From Primulina eburnea (lineage: Eukaryota; Streptophyta; Magnoliopsida; Lamiales; Gesneriaceae): 64,000 bases of DNA. Positions 1 through 12,110 of this stretch are shown here, piece by piece. The translations under genes and the position numbers were made by a program. Within the stretch, counting starts at the first letter, position 1, and each line of letters opens with the position of its first letter. The stretch spans positions 37,459,551-37,523,550 of the forward strand of contig NC_133108.1 of assembly GCF_022965805.1 (NCBI RefSeq). Reading direction: 5' to 3'. The notes under the pieces were generated by a model. That model was not told the origin of the DNA. It made no database searches and saw nothing but the letters and a program-made list of their open reading frames with translations.

Positions 1-1990
1 AGCTGCAATTGATAGATCGAGTTTCGTTAATTTATTTAGATTAAATATGTTATGATAGCACAACACACCTAATCTATCGCTACTCATGTACCAATCGTTC
101 ATGACAATTACGGATCACTGAATTCATGGATAGCAGTAGAAAATTATATATCGAATTAAATTGTAAGATTAATCAACATACAACTTTCATATAAATAAAT
201 CATAAATCAACAAATACTTGAATAAAACACGAATATTAAATTAAAGTGCAAATAGCCTAACAGTGATAAATTGAAATAGTAAAAATATCCCCTGAATAGA
301 ACTAAAACTTAGCCTAAAGTTGTGGAGAGAAGTTGAGAGAAAATCCTTGCGCCACTTTTTTCTTCTTTTCTTCACTTCACGTTGAGTTGGAATGAATAAT
401 TGGTTGGGTGAGAGTTCTTCCTTTTTATCCTTGAAATTTTCCTGCTGCTCTCGTGAGTGGTAAATTTGTTTGGTCTAATTATTTGCTTAAAAGCCCACTA
501 ACTCTAATTAACCCTAAATATTAAATTTAAAATACTAGATAATATCTTATCTATATTTTCCTTCCTTGCAATTTTTGGCAGTTGAAATATCGTCACAAGG
601 CGTGGCCACGCCTTGTTCTTAGACCTCTTCTGGTTTGGCCATTCTCTTTCAAACTCTATCTTGCAAACTTCAAATGTGATAAACATCACCTTTTTAACTC
701 AAATTTGCTCCAAGACTGTAAAAGCTCCTACAATAAAATTACACAAAAATGCGTCAATTAAACACATCGGAGGTTAAAATAACGGGAAATATGAAAATAA
801 AATATTAACTATTATTAGCCTATCAGCGCGAAAGAAAAGCACTGCGGCGCCAGAAGTCACGAAAGACAAGCGCCTAGGCGCTAACCATCAGCGCTGCGGC
901 GCCAGCCTGCCGAGTGGTTGGCGCCTAGGCGCTACTTATCAAGCGTCGCGGTGCTAGGGGCGGTGAGAACATGACTAATGGGCTTGCGTTTAAGGCCCAA
1001 CGGTGGAAATAAAAGAAAACGAGGGTTCAGAATCAAGGGACGGCCATTTTGGGAGAAAAACACACGGGAGAACAAGATACACGCACGATACGAAGGATTG
1101 GAGTGCAAGACTAGATAGCAACGACGAAGAATGACGAATCTGGGGACAGAGACGCCACTTCTGATTTGTCATCTTATCTTTCGTCCTTTTTAATTTATTT
1201 TGTAGCGATGTCTAGACGTTTAAACATGCTTTGTGTTTGTTTAGATTTCGTTATAAACTAATTTTTCATTCTAGAGTATGATGTAACTTTGTGGATACGA
1301 TGATTTGACGTGGTTATTTATATGATTGTATTATATTTAGTTTAATTTTGTTTCTTTGTGTTTATTCGACTGCAATTTACTGGCCATAAATTGTGTATTG
1401 TCTGATTAATTCTACAACTCGAGAGAGAGACTAGGATTATAGATCATTATAGACGCATCGTTGAGTGTTTATATCGTTCGGAAGACGTATAACTTTAGCG
1501 AGGCCTAGGTAAGAACATCATTTGCGTTTATCAATTAAACTTAGATTCTTATTAGAAATGTTTGGATCGAATGTTGAATGATACAATTTATTCGTCACTT
1601 GGGAAATAGGGAATAAACAATTAAGTTTTTTTGTCCATTAAATAATAGGAATTCATGAATATAAATTCAAACAGGAAAAATTGTCTTGAAAACTTGGTGA
1701 AATCATTTCTCTAGATATTTTCTCGATTCGGTAAGTAGATTAATATTTATTCGCGATTAATTCGTTTTAAGTAAAACAAACCAATTATTGATTTTTCTAG
1801 ATAAAGTCGTGACTATTTTAATTACAAGCACGGATATATTTTTCTATACACACTCCTCGTGAGAACGATATTTTACTGTCATATATTAAAACTTGACAAC
1901 CGTGCGCCGGAAAATACGCAACACGTACCTGACAAAATATTGTTGATTTGACGTAAGGAAAAAGTCAAGACGGCATGACAGCAAGCAGGT
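1..1990. other. Intergenic DNA without a recognisable gene
   Basis: AT-rich sequence with one GC-rich patch near 838-945. Short open frames are scattered and show no recognisable domain. The texture (C/T-rich tracts, long non-coding AT blocks) resembles non-coding retroelement DNA, but I see no LTR pair or TSD that would define an element. Confidence 0.5.
838..945. repeat. Two-unit GC-rich direct repeat
   Basis: Two units of about 52 bases. Each holds 'ctgcggcgccag' (near 840 and 893) followed by the palindrome 'gcgcctaggcgc' (near 870 and 921). GC content is far above the surroundings. Possibly part of a retroelement LTR; no function can be assigned. Confidence 0.6.
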
Positions 1991-2037
1991 GGCGGCTACT
2001 AGTTGTAGTAGACACTGAAAACAATGAAAAGTCGTTA

Positions 2038-2314
2038 TCTTCCTTCCTATAAATAGCAGGTTTGCTTTGCATTTATTCAGGGGACATATATTCACATATA
2101 TATACACCTGTGACATTTATTTCTCTACACTGGTTTTATTCAACTTGCTAACTTAAGCATCAGAATAGCCACGTCGGACACCCCTCCGGCGCTGATTAAC
2201 GTGTTCGTTTTCTTGTATTCAGGACATCATACAGCTCATTTTTCCTTCATCATCTTCACATCAAGATTCGGTGGATTGCCGACCTAGTTCACCCGATTCA
2301 CCCGGATCATATCA
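2038..2314 (+). repeat. LTR remnant (TATA, R/U5-like), copy A
   Basis: A TATA box (cctataaatag, about 2046-2056) is followed about 95 bases later by 'acttaagcatcagaatagcc', then 'cacgtcggacacccctccgg' and a 3' end 'ggatcatatca'. The same ordered blocks occur on the minus strand at 60606-60910 and, more diverged, at 19505-19590, so these are related LTR U3/R/U5 segments. The 5' edge is unclear and no partner LTR or coding interior is seen. Probably a solo LTR or LTR fragment of the same broad family as the right-edge element. Confidence 0.5.
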
Positions 2315-2512
2315 ATAAGGAACTTTAAATGTATAGAAAAGCAAGAAATAAGCATAGTAAATTACAAAATTTCCCAAAGAAATCTATTACTATTATTAAG
2401 TTTGTTTGATCTGTTTTTATAATTAAATATATATTAATAAAGTTTCAAGTTTTTTATACAAGTCCTTATAATCAAGTGGATAAGAATATTTGTCTCCCAT
2501 ACAAAAAATGGT

Positions 2513-2780
2513 AAAAACTTGTGTGAGACGGTCTCACGGGTCGAATTTGTGAGACGGATCTCTTATTTGGGTTATCCATGAAAAAGTATAATTTTTTGGC
2601 AAAAACTTGTGTGAGACGGTCTCACGGGTCGTATCTGTGAGACGGATATTTTATTTGGGTCACCCATACAAAATTATTACTTTTTATGCTAAAAGTATTA
2701 CTTTTTATTGTGAATATGGGTAGGGTTGACCCGTCTCACAGATTAGTATGCGTGAGACGGTCTCACATAAGACTTACTCA
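2513..2780 (+). repeat. Palindromic MITE, two copies head to tail
   Basis: A truncated copy (2513-2599) is followed directly by a near-complete copy (2601-2780). The full unit is about 180 bp and begins 'aaaacttgtgtgagacggtc'. It carries 'gggtcrtatytgtgagacgg', a central AT-rich part and an end 'ccgtgagacggtctcaca'. The end is approximately the reverse complement of the start, giving long imperfect TIRs of about 44 bp. Confidence 0.75.
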
Positions 2781-3632
2781 CAAAAAATTATAAGTTCAAT
2801 CCCTACTTGATGTGTTTTTTTTATTTGTTTTTCTATTTCATTATTTAAAAATTGTAGTTTAGTCAGTAAGTCATTTTCATATAAATCAAATTAATTAAAA
2901 ACATTATATTATAATAGTTTTATGAGCGTCGTTTTAATTATACACTGCTGGATGAAAATAAAGTAAGAATTTTCTGGAAGGCAACACCTGCGGATTATAT
3001 CATATTAAAATATTAAATTTATAATGATTAGTGGTAACCCAATGCCACCCCATCCGACATTTGTCGTTTTTTGCTTTATAAACCATGTAGAATTTCGACT
3101 TTTCATCTCCCTCTATGCCGGTTTGATCTAATAAAAGCTTACCACAGGTGGGTATATATTTTTTATTTTATTATTCATAAATGAATGAAACATTCCGATA
3201 AAGTAGGAATCGAGAATTATTTAATAAAAATAAATTACTTTTAAATTACATTCAACTAGAATTATAATTTAAGTTAGTTCGAGTTAAGATAATGTCGGGA
3301 TATTAAAAATAAATATATTTTAAGTTTAGACCTGGTTTGTCATCATCCATATCGAAACTGTCAGATTGAGGTCAATAAATGTGGAACATCCTAACTTCTG
3401 AATTTATTTAATTTAAACTAAATTTTTTTAAAAACAATTTTCTTAAATCCTAAAACACATATAATTAATTTATCATAAATAATGAAATAAATAAATTCCT
3501 TACTATCCAAACTCGTTCGTGTGAAATTAATAAATAAAGTTGTAAAAGTCTAAAATTTAAACTCTGACAAATTCAAATATCACGTGAGTATGTAATGAAA
3601 TCCGTAAACTATAAAATCTTTTAAATCTTTGA

Positions 3633-3790
3633 TGAGTGGGTCTCATGTGAGACCGTCTCACGGATCATAATCTGTGAGACGGGTCAACCCTACTCATATT
3701 CACAATAAAAAGTAATACTTTTTCATGGGTGACCCAAATAAAAGATCCGTCTCACAAATACGACCCGTGAGACCGTCTCACACAAGTTTA
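3633..3790 (-). repeat. Palindromic MITE copy
   Basis: Near-complete copy in reverse orientation. Both ends carry gtgagaccgtctcac-type palindromes flanking the AT-rich centre with 'cacaataaaaagtaatactt'. Confidence 0.75.
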
Positions 3791-5705
3791 TGTCATCTTT
3801 AACACATGCGAAATTTCAAGATCTTCGGATATGCCCTGCGTCGAGTCGAAAAGAATGCAAATGGATCTATATTTGTATAAGGATCTTGTTTTTGTATAAA
3901 TAAATCTCAATTTGATTTTGAATTTTTTGATCAACTTGATATGATGTGAGTTTTACTTTGATCTTCTGATATCGGTTCGATGTCTTCATCAGCTTTATCT
4001 ATTTTTGGAAATCATATGTTGGTGTCATGTGAATCTAATCAAGAAATCGGGAAATATGACTCAAACCAGCGTAGGTAACAAAGTTCAAATTACAAAGCAC
4101 CTTGGTAAAAAGGTGCGTAGGAGATTTGTCCACGTCAACGCATCCATTTTTAGATCCAACACAGCAATAATTGGATCATGGATCATATCAAGCCACGCGT
4201 TGCTTCGTATTTATCACTTTCAGCGATAGATAAGACATAAAAAAAAAAATTGTTTGTAAAAAAAAAAAATCTTACAATGTACATACAGATTTGTTTGTGT
4301 TTTTACATAGATTTAGAGAATTATTTTTTTTTTTGACATATTCAAAAATAATTGTATGTGTAGTCAAAAAAAAAAAAAATTGTATGTTTTTTAGATACTT
4401 TAATTAGTTAATAGATGTATATTAGTATATTAGTAAGTAGTAACTTGTTTCACGAGTCAGTGTGAGATATAAATTCTATTTGGATCACTCATGAAAAATA
4501 AAATAATAAAAACAAAACGCTACACAAATTTTACACTAATTTATCCCAATTTTCTTGATTTCCAAATCTTTTCGATTCATAACGCGCGTTTGAATTCTTA
4601 TCTTTTATATTTTAAGATAATTGTGTTTACAATTTATTTTCAATATCACACTTAACCTATTATTAAGATTAAAATAATATTAATAATAAATGTACATTAA
4701 AAATATCACAAAAATTCCAATAAAATCGTTTAAATAAATTTTATGATACGAATCTCCAATCAAATCCGATTTATAAAAAAATTATTAATTTTTATATTAA
4801 AAATATATTTTCAATATTATTTATTTATTTTGGGGGCTGCACATGGTACTATGACTTAATGCAGTTGTTGAGTCACGCGTGACCACTTGAAAAAAGTACT
4901 GCCCGTGATTGCATGACAGTTGTTGTCTGATGTCTCTGTCCCCCGCCAAATTGGTACGTACGTACATGCTACGTCGTTTTTCCATCGACCGATTAAATAA
5001 TATCATTATTCTCTCTTTATGGAGTTCTTTTTTTTTTTCAATAAATAAATAAATTTACGTTCCTTTACTGATTAAATGAATAGATTACATGTCATTCTAT
5101 GAGAGGGAGTCACGTTCAACTATATTAAATAAAGGTCATTGCTGTTATTTTATTTTTATATTTTAAAATGAATTTCATATGATTTTTTTTTGCTAATACT
5201 GTGAATTTTATTCTCTTAAAATAGATTTTTTTTCCTTTCAAAAAAAAATCTATTTTACTTCTTCTAGTCAATATTTATACACTATTCATAAAGTAAGAGT
5301 ATTTATTAGGGAAAGTTGGTGAAAAATCTTCAATCAAAACATTTCTTTGGGTTCACTTTCTACTCACAAAATTGTGGTACTATGTCATACAAAATGTGGT
5401 ATATTTCATGTAGAAATGTGGTACACTTCATGTAGAAATGTGGTACTAAAAAAGTACCCATGGACTAAACACAAAAAAAAATCGACGGCTGAGGACTGAA
5501 GACCAATTTCTCGTATTTCTTACGCGTTTGATACGCCCATCAATTCTATTTTTGTTCTTAATATATCATATATGGGGTTGCTAACTCGGTTCTAATTGGA
5601 AAAAAATTGGATATACAAAACATTGTATTTACTTTTGGAACTCGAATTTTTTGATCTTGTGTGCTGGATGAATACATTTGAGCTAGGTGTACCAATTTAA
5701 TATAG
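3791..5705. other. Intergenic, nothing recognised
   Basis: AT-rich, with several A or T homopolymer runs (around 4240-4270, 4324-4336 and 5030). No coding frame with a recognisable domain. The 61-codon frame on the minus strand at 4821-5006 has no recognisable features. Confidence 0.5.
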
Positions 5706-5878
5706 ACAAAAACTTGTGTGAGACGGTCTCACGGGTCATATTTGTGAGATAAATATCTTATTTGGGTCATCCATGAAAAAGTATTATTTTTTATGCTAAG
5801 AGTATTACTTTTTATTGTGAATATAGATAGAATTGATTCGTCTCGCATATTATGATCCGTGAAACGGTTTCACATAAC
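5706..5878 (+). repeat. Palindromic MITE copy
   Basis: Full-length but diverged copy. The right arm has lost several CG pairs by transition ('gtgaaacggtttcaca'), as expected from deamination of methylated CpG. Confidence 0.7.
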
Positions 5879-6348
5879 ATAGAACCCTTCTTTAATATAT
5901 GTCTCGGATCATCTTCTCTGACCAAATAAATAATTTCATATTTAAAATTATTAAATTCAAAATTTTTTTACTCGTTTATCAGATTTTAAAGTACTAATTT
6001 ATCACATTTTCTCTTTATCATCAAATTTTTCAGATTTGAGAGTGTTTTGGAGGAGATGAATTTAAAATCATTTTATTTCAATTTAATTTATTATTAACAA
6101 TGAAGCAATAGATGAAATATTGGATTCATATTATACTTATTTACAAATTAGTTACACAAATTAAAATGAAGTTTAAATATTTTTGTTATTAAGTGAAATA
6201 ATTAGCATAAAACACTCTGTATATACAATGCAAGAGATGTATTTGAAGTTAATGGTTTTAGTTTTCTAAAACCCCAAAAATAAAAATTGAAATCGATGGA
6301 TTGGAAATTCATCTAATCCAAATGCAACGTGAATGTACATGTTATAAT

Positions 6349-6629
6349 TGTTGAAAAATAATTTAAAATGTGTGTATTGAATATTTGAATGTTGAATATT
6401 TGAATGTTGAAAATAAGAGTTGTAAATATTGAAAATTAGTGTGTGATGAAGTAGGTGATGATGAATTTTATTTTTGGATTATGTGTAAAGAAACTCTATA
6501 AATAGATCTCTCATTTGTGAAGAAAATCATATTGAGTAGAGAGAAAAATATTATAAAGTGTGTAGTTTGGTAAATTTTGAGAGTTTGAGATTTTTACTTT
6601 TTACCATAAATTTTTACTTTTTCACAACA
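6349..6629 (+). repeat. 5' LTR of A1
   Basis: 281 bp. It contains a TATA-like 'ctataaataga' and a 15-bp internal duplication (ttgaatatttgaatg) that the 3' LTR lacks. It ends directly at the putative primer-binding site. Confidence 0.93.
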
Positions 6630-6648
6630 CGTTATCAGCACGAAGCTC
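6630..6648 (+). other. Putative primer-binding site, not the usual initiator-Met type
   Basis: The sequence after the LTR is 'cgttatcagcacgaagctc', identical in A2 at 42067. It lacks the TGGTATCAGA start that pairs with the 3' end of initiator tRNA-Met. Its reverse complement closely resembles the anticodon arm of eukaryotic tRNA-Ile(AAU), which I recall as containing GUGCUAAUAACG. The single mismatch within that core would sit opposite A34, which is inosine in mature tRNA and can pair with C. This implies half-tRNA priming; it is an inference from memory of the tRNA. Confidence 0.5.
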
Positions 6649-7153
6649 TAAAAGTCCTACATACTTTTCCAAGCTCCAAACAGAAGAAAAAGATAACAAA
6701 AGTAATAATATTTATTTTATTATTATTTATTTATTGTGTATTTATTTAATATACAATATAATGTTATTATTAGAAATAATAAAAATAAATTTTTCATAAA
6801 CTTGTTATAAATCCTGGGAGGATGTTAAGACGACATCCCACACTCCCAGTAAGGGATACGACAAGTATAAAAGCCTATAAGGTTTTTAAACAAAATAAAT
6901 TATGACGCTCATTATAATATTATGATATGATATACATAAATTTAAACATGTCTAATATTATATATACCATATTATTACCATAAAATTATACAAATACATA
7001 CCTTTATTTTTTTGTACACCAACGGTCATAAATAGTAAAAAAACGGCTAGTTTTTGCTCTATAAATATGATATCACAAACACATTCAATCACTACAACTT
7101 TCTCTTCTTCTCTAAAAATTATTCTTCATCAAATTTTTCGAAGAAAAAAGAAG

Positions 7154-7309
7154 ATGACTTTCTCAAGGTTAATTTTAATTATTTTGGTTATCATACTCAC
7201 GAGTCTTGTATTTATCGGAGAATATCCTCCTCGTGTGTTTTCTTTATTTTTACAAATGCTTGTACTTGTTGTTTATCCGTTACTTTGTATTGCAATATTT
7301 ATTAACTAA
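7154..7309 (+). CDS. Short hydrophobic leader ORF upstream of gag
   Basis: A 51-codon frame (an in-frame ATG also exists at 7067) lies between the primer site and gag. It encodes a strongly hydrophobic peptide with two likely membrane-spanning stretches separated by 'GEYPPR'. The equivalent frame is open in A2 (42594-42749), same length and same stop. The few differences between copies are nearly all amino-acid-changing, so there is no sign of purifying selection from this pair. No known family is recognised. It could be a chance frame in an AT-rich leader or a real accessory peptide. Confidence 0.3.
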   Translation: MTFSRLILIILVIILTSLVFIGEYPPRVFSLFLQMLVLVVYPLLCIAIFIN

Positions 7310-7341
7310 TAAAATGCATCGTAATTTTTTTTAGTACCATC

Positions 7342-8103
7342 ATGTCAAATTTGACAAAGCTCGAATTCATTGCTCTTGATATCACGGAAAAAAATTATAT
7401 GCCATGGACTTTCGATGTATAAATGCATCTTGAGTCATTGGGTCTAAATGAGACCATAAAAGAAAATGGCATATCGACATCCCAAGAAAAGGCAAAAGCC
7501 ATGATATTTTTGTGTTGACATCCCATGGCTTTGTGGAAGGGATTAAAAGAAAGATTCGAACAAATGAATTTAATGAGAAATCATCAGGCACGACCCACTG
7601 GTTCAACGGCATTTCCTGAAGTAAATGTCGTAAGCAAAAATGAATTTAAATCTGGAAACCAAAATCAAAGTTATAAAAAAGATTTTGGTCGAGGACGAAA
7701 TCGAGGTCGTGGTCGTGAATGTGGACGTGGAAGTGGTCGTGGTCGTGGACGCGGCCGTGGTTTTGAAAATAATCGAGATAGTTATTTTTATAACTCATCT
7801 CAAAAGAACGTCCCAAACCATCAACATAAAAGACATCATGAAAATATGAGTGTTAATGAGAATCACTCAAAAAGATATGAAAGTTCTTGTTTCAGATGTG
7901 GTACTCCAGGACATTGGTCCCGTATTTGTCGAGCCCCTGAGCATCTTTGTAAACTTTATAAAGAATCATTAAAGGGGAAAGAAAAGGAGACCAACTTCAC
8001 TGAACAAAGTGAACCTTTGAGTGATTAAACTCATTTTGATGCTGGAGATTTTCTGATTGATTTCTCAGACAATGATCAATTTGCTGGTGGAATAAATATG
8101 TAA
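7342..8103 (+). pseudogene. gag of A1 (stopped and internally deleted)
   Basis: Starts MSNLTKLEF, typical of a common plant copia Gag. A TAA at 7420-7422 replaces a Glu codon seen in A2. About 300 bp present in A2 are missing near 7565, removing most of the capsid region. The rest keeps the arginine/glycine-rich tract (about 7680-7765) and one CCHC zinc knuckle (CFRCGTPGHWSRIC, CX2CX4HX4C, around 7891-7932). A further TAA at 8026 replaces a Ser codon of A2. The protein would package element RNA in virus-like particles; this copy cannot make a full one. Confidence 0.85.
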
Positions 8104-8204
8104 AATATTTTATGTACCCATATGATAATGTTTTATTGTGTGCTATATTTTTGCATTTTATTGTCAGTAATTTTATTTCATTGCATATTTTTTTTAATTG
8201 AAAT
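8104..8204 (+). other. AT-rich gag-pol spacer with splice-like ends
   Basis: This spacer begins at a stop codon overlapping 'atgtaaaatatt', contains a T-rich tract (tattttttttaattg) and is followed by an AG (ctatgag) shortly before the protease. The aligned position in A2 (near 43888) also has a GT. In A1, removing GT...AG would restore one continuous gag-pol frame. This is only a candidate intron; A2 has a stop just before its GT. Confidence 0.25.
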
Positions 8205-11200
8205 ATGGAAAATACTATGAGCAAAGCTGAAGTTTGCATACCCGATAGTGGTACAACGCACACTATCCTCCGAGATAAAAGATATTTTTTGGAACTAAAA
8301 CCAACAAAAACAAGGGTGAATACAATATCAGGTCCTGTAGACTTGATTAAAGGATGTGGTAAAGCACAATTTTTGTTACCTAATGGTACAAAATTTTTGA
8401 TCAATGATGATTTATATTCACCACAATCGAAAAGAAATTTGTTGAGTTTTAATGATATATATTCCCATGGGTATGATACTAAAAAATGAATGAAGGGAAT
8501 GAGAAATATACGTGTCTTATCACATATAAATCAGGAAAGAAATATGTGATTGAAAAACTACCAATGCTCCCTACTGGATCGCATTATACACATATAAGTC
8601 TCATTGAATCAAACATGGTAGTTGGTAATTCTTCGATATTAACAAATTGGCATGACCGATTGGGACATCCATGTTCAACAATGATGCGAAGAATCATAGA
8701 AAATACACATGGTCATACATTGAAAGACCAGAAGATCTTTCAGAGTAATAAGTTTCAATGTAAAGCATGTTCTCTTGGAAAACTTATTATAAGACCATCA
8801 CCAGTCAAAATTCAAACTGAATCACCAATGTTTCTTGAACGTATTCAGGGTGATATTTGTGGACCAATCCATCCACCATGTGGACCATTCAGATACTTTA
8901 TGGTATTGATTGATGCATCCAGCAGATGGTCACATGTATGTTTATTGTCAACTCGAAATGTTGCATTTGCAAGATTACTTGCTCAAATAATAAAATTGAG
9001 GAATCAGTTTCCCGATTATACAATCAAGAAAATTAGACTTGATAATGCTGGTGAATTTACTTCCCAAACTTTCAATGATTATTGTATGTCTATGGGAATC
9101 ATTGTTGAGCATCCTGTTGCTCAAGTACATACACAGAATGGATTGGCTGAATCATTGATTAAACGTCTACAAATGATTGCTAGACTAATGATTATGAAAA
9201 CAAAGCTCTCTATTTCTATATGGGGACATGCAATTTTACATGCTGTTTCATTAATTTGTATCAGACCAAGTGCATATCATAAATACTCCCCATTACAGTT
9301 TGCATTTGGTAAAGAACCAGACATTTCTCATCTGAGAATTTTTGGATGTATGGTGTATGTGCCTATTGCACCACCGCAACGAAAGAAAATGGGACCTCAA
9401 AGAAAGGTTGGAATTTATATCGGTTATGATAGTCCATCAATCATTCGATATCTTGAACCTCAGACAGGCGACGTGTTCACAGCACGTTTTGCTGATTGTC
9501 ATTTTAATGAAGAAATCTTCCCAATATTAGGGGGAGAACAGAAACATACCGAAAAGAAAATTACATGGTATGTATCGTCATTGTTATATCTGGATCCAAG
9601 AACACAACAATGTGAAAAAGATATACAGCAAATTGTGCACTTGCAAAGAATAGCAAATCAAATACCTGATGTATTTGCAGACACAAAAGGAGTAACTAAA
9701 TCATATATACATGCTGCAAATGCCCCTGCTCGAATTGAAATTCCAAAGAAACAAATTGAACAAAGTCATGATGTCGTAAAACGCCTGAAGCATGGAAGAC
9801 CAGTCGGTTCCAAGGATAAAAATTCTCGAAAAAGAAAATTGATAAAGAAACACGATGATCACAAAATAGAAAATGATGTTCCTGAAGAAACACATGATGG
9901 TCACAAAATAGAGAATGATGTTCCTGAAGAAACACAAGATGATGAAAATATTCTGTCAGAACCACAAACTGACGAGAATCATGAAATCTCTATCAATTAT
10001 ATTAATACTGAAAAAATATGGAACCGAAAAGATATAAAAGAAATCGATGATATATTTTCTTATAATGTGGCAATCGACATCATAAATGATAATGAAGATC
10101 ATGAACCAAAATTTTTTGGTGAATGTAAAAATCTGCAGGATTGGATAAATGGAAAGAAGCCATCCAGGTTTAATGGATTCGCTAAATAAACGTAATGTTT
10201 TTGGATCTATAGTCCTTACACCTGAAGGTGTAAAACCTGTTGGATATAAATGGTTTTTTATTCGAAAGCGAAATGAGAAAAATGAAATAGTAAGATATAA
10301 AGCTCGCCTTGTTGCACAAGGTTTTTCTCAAAGGCCTAGAATTGATTATGAAGAAACGTATTCTCCTGTGATGGATGCAATTATGTTTCGGTATTTGATT
10401 AGCTTGGCGGTATCTGAAAATTTAGAAATGCGTCTTATGGATGTTGTTACAGCTTACTTATATGGATCACTTGATAGTAATATATATATATGAAAATCCC
10501 TGAAGGATTTAAGATGCCTGAAGCACAAAGTTCAAAACCCAGGGAATGTTATTCTGTACAAAGATAATTATATGGGTTAAAGCAATCAGGTCGAATGTGG
10601 TATAATCGACTAAGTGGTCACTTGATGAAAAAAGGATATGTAAATAATTCAATATGCCCTTGTGTTTTCATTAAGAAAACAACATCCGGATGCGTAATTA
10701 TTGCTGTATATGTTGATGATTTAAACATCATTGGAACGAATAAGGAAATTCAAGAAGTTGTGTCATACTTGAAGGAATAATTTGAAATGAAGGATCTTGG
10801 AAAAACCAAGTATTGTCTGGGTTTACAAATTGAACAAAAAGAATGTGAAATGTTTGTTCACCAGACAAATTATATAGAAAAGATCCTTAAACGTTTTAAT
10901 ATGGATAAAACAAATCCTTTAAGTACTCCAATGGTTGTTAGATCATTAAACATAGAAAAGGATCCATTCCGTCCATGTGAAGATGATGAAGATATTCTTG
11001 GTCCAGAAGTACCATATCTAAGTGCCATCGGTGCCCTTATGTACCTTACAAATTGTACAAGGCCTGATATATCTTTTGCCGTGAATCTGTTGGCAAGATT
11101 TAGCACATATCCAACAAAGAGACACTGGAACGGAATTATAACATATATTCCGTTATCTACGAGGAACGACAGACTTGGGACTTTTGTATTCAAAAGATGC

Positions 11201-11673
11201 TAATCCAAGTATAATTGGTTATGCTGGATACTTATCTGATCCACACAAGCACGTTCCCAAACTGGATATGTATTTACTCGTGGAGGCACTGCAATATCTT
11301 GGCGTTCACAGAAACAAACGCTCGTAACAACTTCATCAAATCATGCCGAGATTATTGCACTACATGAAGCAAGTCGTGAATGTGTGTGGTTAAAATCAAT
11401 GACCCAACATATCCAAAGCCTGTGATACTATATGAAGATAATGCTGCATGTGTTGCTCAAATGAAAGAAGGATACATAAAAAGCGACAGAACTAAACATA
11501 TTCCTCCTAAGTTCTTCGCATTCACCAAGGAGCTTGAGAAGAATAAATGTATTGATGTTTGTCACATTCAATCAAGTGAAAACTCATCAGATCTCTTCAC
11601 AAAGGCACTTCCTACGTCAATATTCAGAAAGCACATATATAATATTGGGATGCGCAATCTACGAAATTTGTGA
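8205..11673 (+). pseudogene. pol of A1 (protease, integrase, RT, RNase H; frameshifted)
   Basis: The protease motif DSGT lies just after the ATG at 8205. The integrase HHCC zinc module (WHDRLGH ... CKACSLGK) is around 8650-8780 and the catalytic core (DICGP, RLDNAGEF, NGLAESL) around 8850-9165. RT follows with the polymerase motif YVDD near 10710, then RNase H ending near 11673. Breaks compared with A2: a 1-base loss near 8480, a shift near 10150-10190, 2 extra bases in a TA run near 10490, a 6-base loss and a stop near 10555, a TAA at 10778, shifts near 11135 and 11245, and a 28-base deletion near 11418. Not functional. Confidence 0.9.
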
Positions 11674-11829
11674 AGAATTGTTCTTGTCAACATCAGGGGG
11701 AGTTTACGTGACTGCACTCTTTTTCCCTTACTATGGTTTTTATCCCAATGGGTTTTTCCAAGTAAGGTTTTTAACGAGGCAGTACAAAAATACGTAATGA
11801 AGACATCATCGTATCATGATCATCATCAC

Positions 11830-11838
11830 AAGGGGGAG
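11830..11838 (+). other. Polypurine tract of A1
   Basis: 'aagggggag' abuts the 3' LTR and would prime plus-strand DNA synthesis. The A2 counterpart (47710-47718) is interrupted by a C. Confidence 0.85.
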
Positions 11839-12105
11839 TGTTGAAAAATAATTTAAAATGTGTGTATTGAATATTTGAATGTGAAAAATAAGAGTTGTAA
11901 ATATTGAAAATTAGTGTGTGATGATGTAGGTGATGATGAATTTTATTTTTGGATTATGTGTAAAGAAACTCTATAAATAGATCTCTCATTTGTGAAGAAA
12001 ATCATAATTGAGTAGAGAGAAAAATATTATAAAGTGTGTAGTTTGGTAAATTTTGAGAGTTTGAGATTTTTACTTTTTACCATAAATTTTTACTTTTTCA
12101 CAACA
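11839..12105 (+). repeat. 3' LTR of A1
   Basis: 267 bp, same ends as the 5' LTR, followed by the target duplication ataat (12106-12110). Confidence 0.93.
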
Positions 12106-12110
12106 ATAAT

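Larger units (their letters stand above)
6349..12105 (+). mobile_element. Ty1/copia LTR retrotransposon A1 (complete but defective)
   Basis: The LTRs (6349-6629 and 11839-12105) start TGTTGAAAA and end CACAACA. They are flanked by the 5-bp target duplication ataat (6344-6348 and 12106-12110). A primer site follows the 5' LTR and a purine tract precedes the 3' LTR. Domain order is gag with a CCHC knuckle, protease, integrase, reverse transcriptase, RNase H, which is the Ty1/copia order. The coding region is broken by a gag stop, a gag deletion of about 300 bp relative to A2, several frameshifts and pol stops. A2 at 41790-47995 belongs to the same family. LTR divergence is low by eye (about three substitutions plus a 15-bp duplication and 1-bp indels). 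Confidence 0.93.

Noticed and set aside
7054..7305. Overlapping 83-codon frame in the A1 leader (and 42494-42745 in A2)
   Set aside because: It overlaps the hydrophobic leader frame. It is Ser/Cys/Tyr-rich with no distinct feature; at most one of the two frames could be real.
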